Positions 55,201-61,200 of a stretch of DNA of 64,000 bases are shown piece by piece. The notes beneath the pieces are model-generated. The model was not told the origin of the DNA and ran no database searches. It was given only the letters and a program-made list of their open reading frames with translations. The stretch comes from Hippopus hippopus (Eukaryota; Mollusca; Bivalvia; Cardiida; Cardiidae), in NCBI GenBank assembly GCA_946811185.2, contig OX328103.1:31552266-31616265 (forward strand). The letters are read 5' to 3'. Within the stretch, counting starts at the first letter, position 1; every line of letters starts with the position of its first letter. The position numbers were made by a program, and so were the translations under genes.

Positions 55201-58200
55201 GAAATGGCATTAAACAACAAACAAACATATTTTATCCCAATGCATCTGTTTTGCAAATATTTCATACTATGGTTATTAGTGAGGAAATTCATCAAAATTT
55301 ATTGATGACTGTTTAAAATTCTATAAAACAAGTTAGTGTAAACTGGCACTTGGATGGTTTAACAGAATCAGCTAAACAGGTAAACAGATTTAGACAAATG
55401 ATGCATGTATAGTGATAAGAAAGCTGTCTAACTGAAAAATATATTGAAAGACACATACTTGGTGCAGGGGTAGGTCTCTGTGTGGTTTGTCCTGGAACAG
55501 GGGCTGGTGTTACTCTTGGGGATGGAGTAGGTGTTGCCATGCCAGTCACAACAGCATGTGGGGCATTGGTGTACATGGTGGGGCCATCTGTGGGGCCTGG
55601 TGTTGGGTTTCCATTTGTGCCTGGAATTGGGATACAATTGGGGACCTGGCAGCAGAGAGGATCTGAGGGATCAGGAACCATGGTACAGCCTGATGGGATC
55701 TGGGTATATTGTTTGCATCTGTAGACAAAATAAAACCATGTTAAAAAAAGATAAGTTAAATAATAAGTGAACAATAAATAATAAAAAAGTATGCAGGTAC
55801 ATAAGATGTGAGCGATTCAACAATAAGTAATATTAGCATCCAAGTAATAGAGGTAATAAAATTCCAGGTGACTTTGTAAAAACAACAGTCTTTGGAAACA
55901 GGTGATGCTCCCCAAATCTGTTTCTGTCACAAAAGAAATAGCTGTCCATGTAGGGTGCACCAGCTCTCTCCATGGGTTACCATTCAATGTTGGAAAAAAT
56001 TTTAAAGGGCCATTACTCAAAAGGAAAATCATCAAACCAGAAGACACTGACAACATGTGCATTTTATCCTTATAGGAAAGTTTCCCATTAAGTCTCATTG
56101 TATTCCATCTCATCGTTGCTGAGTAACAGTGTAGAAATTAAATTAGGGACTACAAATTCATAGGGCCATTAACATAAAAGAAAAAACATCAAACAAGAAT
56201 ATGCTGACAAAATGCACATGCCCTTTTTATAGGAAAACTTCCCTTGAAATTTTGTTGAATTTCATCCAACCATTGCTGAGAAATAGCATGTAAACAAAAT
56301 TGAGGACGTACAGACAGACAGATGGACAAACACTATTTGTTTCCCTGAAATTTTTTGTCAGAGCATAAAAATCATGATAACTTGTACTTTTTACATGTTC
56401 ATGGCATCCTGTTCTTTGTTCTGAATTGCTTTTACTTTTTTTTCTCAATTAATGCAAACTACCATCTGGTGACAACTTCCTTTTGTCAATAAGTAGAACA
56501 CTTTAACACTTTACAAACGGACAAAATTTAAGACTGGTCCAAACTGAATACAATTGCAGTCTAAGAAATAAAATGAGCCATGCTCCGTGAAAAGGGAGCT
56601 TAATGCATCTGCGACAAGTATCGACCCAGATCAGCCTGCGCATTCCGCACAAGCTAACCTGGACTGAAACTTTTGGTCAATTTTCTTTATGTCCAAGACC
56701 AGTCTACCTCATGATTAAGTCAGGTGTTAAAAAAAGGTAGTTATTATGGATCCATTAGTATGTGATGGCTTGCTTGGTACCATGGATCACGGAGATGCAT
56801 AAAGCCCTCTTGACTCAAATTCAATATTGACTGGATGGTAAGATTTGTCTATGATATGATAGAAGAGAAAAGAAGGAAATGCTGGTTACCAACACTTTTT
56901 CATTTACCCACAATCTTTTTCAAAAGCCTTTTTTCCAGAGGTATCTAAAACACATGGTTATTTGGTAGCAGGTTAAAAACATTGTGGCAAAGAACAAAAT
57001 GCCTATTACAGGCAATATCTCTTTTTCAAATAAGGCTTTTTATATAAAAAAAAAAATGTACTTTCCCTTCCTTCAAACATATCTCATTTGTGACATAAAT
57101 GACAAAGTTGTAATTCTGGAAGTTCTAAAACAACCTTGTGTGGTACTGGGTCAGTAGAGCAAAGTACATACTGCATCACAGAGCAAGATTTCTACAGTAA
57201 ATACATGCCCGTCCTTTACCATATTCCTTGTCAATAATTACAGTGAATAAATTTGACCTTTAACCAAAATATCCCCGTTTTAACACACTTGAGTAAAAGG
57301 CCTTTAAAATCATTGTTGAAAAGGAAAAAATGCTGGTAACTAGTATTTCTCCTTCTTCAACAATAATTTCTATCCTTTTAAAGACAAATTCCATTTGTGC
57401 AACATTTATTTTGTTGCCTGGAAAGGCTTTCAGTTTCTTAACCCTTATCCTGCTGCATAAATTAAATGAAACTTTTCAAGCCCATATAGTAAATACCCAA
57501 ATGCCTTTTTTGAACAAAAATATCTCCTTATTGGACAGTGTAGATCCAAGATCAGACTGCACGTTCTGTGCAGTCTGATCTTGATCTACACTGTTTGCAA
57601 AAGGTCAGTGAGTCGCGATTAGCAGCCTAAGGGTTAAATTCGCAAAATCTTAATTTTGTCAACAGGTGAAGAAAAAAATATAAACTTTTACCAAGTTTGA
57701 AGAATCTAGGTCAAAACAGTGTCTACGTATTGTCTGCACAAGGTTTGATATACCAGTGGACCAAAAGGACAATTAGACTGGCAAACCAGTGGACTGACAT
57801 GAGCAAAGCAAACACTCCGCTTTTCAAAGAAGGGTATCATGACATGAGTGAGTGGTATAAGTAGTTGATGAAAACAATATTTACCTGTCCGAGCACTTAT
57901 AGTGGCCAGTTGTTTGGTCGTCACAAACACAGATACGGTCACAGCCATCATTCCATTGCTGTCCTTGTGTATACTGTCTTCCATTCATAACACAGTATTC
58001 TTTAGGTAAAAACACATAAAAACCATAAAGCTTACAGCTTTAACCTCACAGCTTTAACCGTTAACCACACAATCCCGAGTTTTAACGACCCTGAGGAAGA
58101 CGCCTTTTGAAAATATTGTGGGAAAAGGAGAAAATGCTGGTAACCAGCATTTTCTCCTTTTCCCAAAATGTTTCTACCCTTTCAAAGACAAATTTCATTA

Positions 58201-61200
58201 CATGTATTTGTGAAACATTTAATTTTTCCTCTGCAAATGCTTATAATTTGGACCAGTCTAAAGTCTTGTTGTTTGGTAAAGAGTTAAAGCTTGCTCTTAA
58301 ACATTGCAGAGCTTTTATAGATAAAACTCTGTTCTGCAATGTTTGACAGCAAAGACTGCACAGATTGAAATCATATTTTTTGGCTGATAAAGTTCTTGTA
58401 ATAAGAAGATAGATGAAAACCTTGAAAATATTTTCTTTTACTGTGCTTGAAAAATCAAGTTACCATTACTTAATTATTTTTGACAAATCCTCACTTTTGT
58501 TGTGCAGAAATTTAATTATATATACAAGAAAACTTACGTCTAGGTTGGGGAGATGGGGCTGGGCTAATCTGTGGGTTAGGTACTATAGTGGATGCTGGAT
58601 TTAGTGGTGGTCTAATAGTACTGCCCGCTTTAAAACAGAGAAATTACTTGTGTTTTGTTTCAACAATGAAAAACTTTGAATTTGATGGAAAGCTTCCAAC
58701 AATTTTGAAATACAGTTTCTTCAAACTGCATCCAGATTGCATTGTCCATCTTTACCTCGGTTTTTCTCGTGGAACATGAAAGTAATACCTCAAATATATT
58801 TTCCTCCATGAAATAGAACATATACATAAGATCAACTGTGCAAAGTGACTACTGGAAGGTAAGATAAATACAAACATAACTAGAGCTGTCAATGAATGTG
58901 ACTTAATACCCCCGCCAGCGCTTTGACAGAAACAGGCAATTTAACAAAAAATTTTCTAAGTTCAAGGGGAGATTACCCTTGAATCATAGGGAGTAGATGA
59001 TTGAAAACTGCTTCTTGCACAACTTCAGTATACAATCAATGTATCAACAAACTTTCAATACAATAGCAGCAAAACTGTAGGAGGAGTTCCCAACACAAAA
59101 TTACTAGTATTCTGTACACAGACGGACACATGGACAGACACATGGACGGACGGACAGGCTGATTCGATTATACCCCCAAAAACATTCGTTTTGCATGGGG
59201 CATAAAAATTGCAAATTATAGGCAACTGGTAAAACAATGTCTATTTTGAGAAGATCCAGCATAGACAGATACGCTTTTACCAGGTAAAATACATAGCATT
59301 TACATTTTGAGACAAACCTTTAAACCTTTACTACAAAATCATGAGTTTTAACCACCCTGAGGAAAACGTCTTTTGAAAACATTGTTGGAAAAGGAGAAAA
59401 TGCTGGTGACCAGCACTTTCTCTTTTTCCCACAATGTTTTGTACTCTATCAAAGATAAATTCCATCAATTTAGCCACATTTGAACTGTGGCCTACAACTA
59501 CTTTCAATCTGAACAAGTCTACATCTGTGTGGTAAAGAGTTAAGCCTTTCTTTATAGCATAAATAATACATTTAACTCTTTACCAAACGACAGAAATCTA
59601 GACTCTTCCCATTAGAAAGCATTTGCAAGCTTAAAATAAAATGTAGGAAAGGGTTTACTTATTTATTTAATGTTTGAAACTATTATTTCATTATTTCAAA
59701 TGCCTCACTGCTTTTGATGTAGTTATCCACTTTTATGGTGTGTCTATCAGATCTATGAGCATTACTACCTCGAAACGACCAGTACCTTTTCCACATAGAC
59801 AAAATCAAAATGGTGTTTTGAAATTCCTTACATTGTACCTGATATAAAATTTCAAAGCTATGGAATGAATCACAACTGTCATGGCTAGATATGTACTGTG
59901 TTTCACCTAATTAACGTGCTGGGGCACCATGTAAAAGACCAACAGGGCACTCTTACTTCATAGCTAATTTCATGCAATTTCAGTGCTGTCACTTAGAGTA
60001 AGTATGGTATCTTGATCCAGGTTTTAGTCAGTGCTATGTGCAAAGCAGTCGCCATTTGAAAGACTCAGTGGATTAATGAAGAATGCTGATTTTACCACTG
60101 ATCATGATTCATTTTGACATGAAACAGCACTCATGAATAATGTAAGACACTAGTATTCAAAACTTCACCTTTTTAAAGTTTTATTAAGTTAGTTGACAAA
60201 TTTTGTGTGACTGGAAGTTTATAATATTATTTGAAGTGTATGTATATTCTGATAGTCAGGCGTCAATGAGAGCGATTTGTGAAATGATAAGGATTATGTC
60301 TGTTCTGCTCTAGTAATTTTATTCAAAAATATCAGTCATCAATGATTTTTGTCAGTCTGCATTTGGAAAGTTTTAGTAAAGTTATCTTGCATTTGAAAGT
60401 ATGGCACTCCAGTTGTTGACTTTTAGGTAATGTCAGGTGTGGGTGGGGCTTGTTCCAAGGCCTCTGGAGTAAATAATATGGGGGGGGGGGGGTATGTACA
60501 GTAGATATGAAAGTATTGTCCTTTGCCTATCTTGTATTTTTGTCTAATTCTTAAACTACCATATAAAATAAAATGAAAATTTCTAGCCTAGAAAAAAAAA
60601 AAAACCCAACTCCTTTCCTGTATAGACCTTACTGTATCTGAGAGTGTAGATCACAAAATCAGACTGCATGTTTTATGCAGTCTGGTCTTGATCTACACTG
60701 TCCTTAAAAGGGTATTAAGTGGCACTAGCAGCCTTTAACATGTAAGTTCATAGATGTATACAGCATATAAACTTACAGGGTGCAGGATTGGGTGTACTGT
60801 ATGGATTGGGTCGAGGTGTGGGTTGTTGACTGCACTGGGGCTCTTTACAGCAAGGATCTGATTGGCTGGTTACCATTCGGCAATAAGATGGAATGCTGGG
60901 ATAAACAGGGCATCTATAAATAGACAAAAAGCAATCTTAAGATTTTATATTGTATTCTCTTTTCTTCTTGTGAAAGAGTAAAATAGAAGACCTGACACAA
61001 TTTCTAAGTTTTATTCATTCTATGGTCAAAATGCTTCAAGAAAGGCAGCAATAGCTTTGACCTGAATGAGCATTTGAAGTAGTGGGTTGTCATGAAAACA
61101 AGTGATGGAGTACCACAACCAGACACAGGACAAGAATCTTACCTCTGAGAGCACTGGTATTGGCCAGTTGAGGCATCCACACATACACAGTTGAACTGGC

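Noticed and set aside
55817..56448. Possible extra exons or gene between VWC3 and VWC4 exons
   Set aside because: Exon phases already connect without them. The sequence is a dispersed repeat with two related copies (GGGCCATTA...AAACATCAAACAAGAA).
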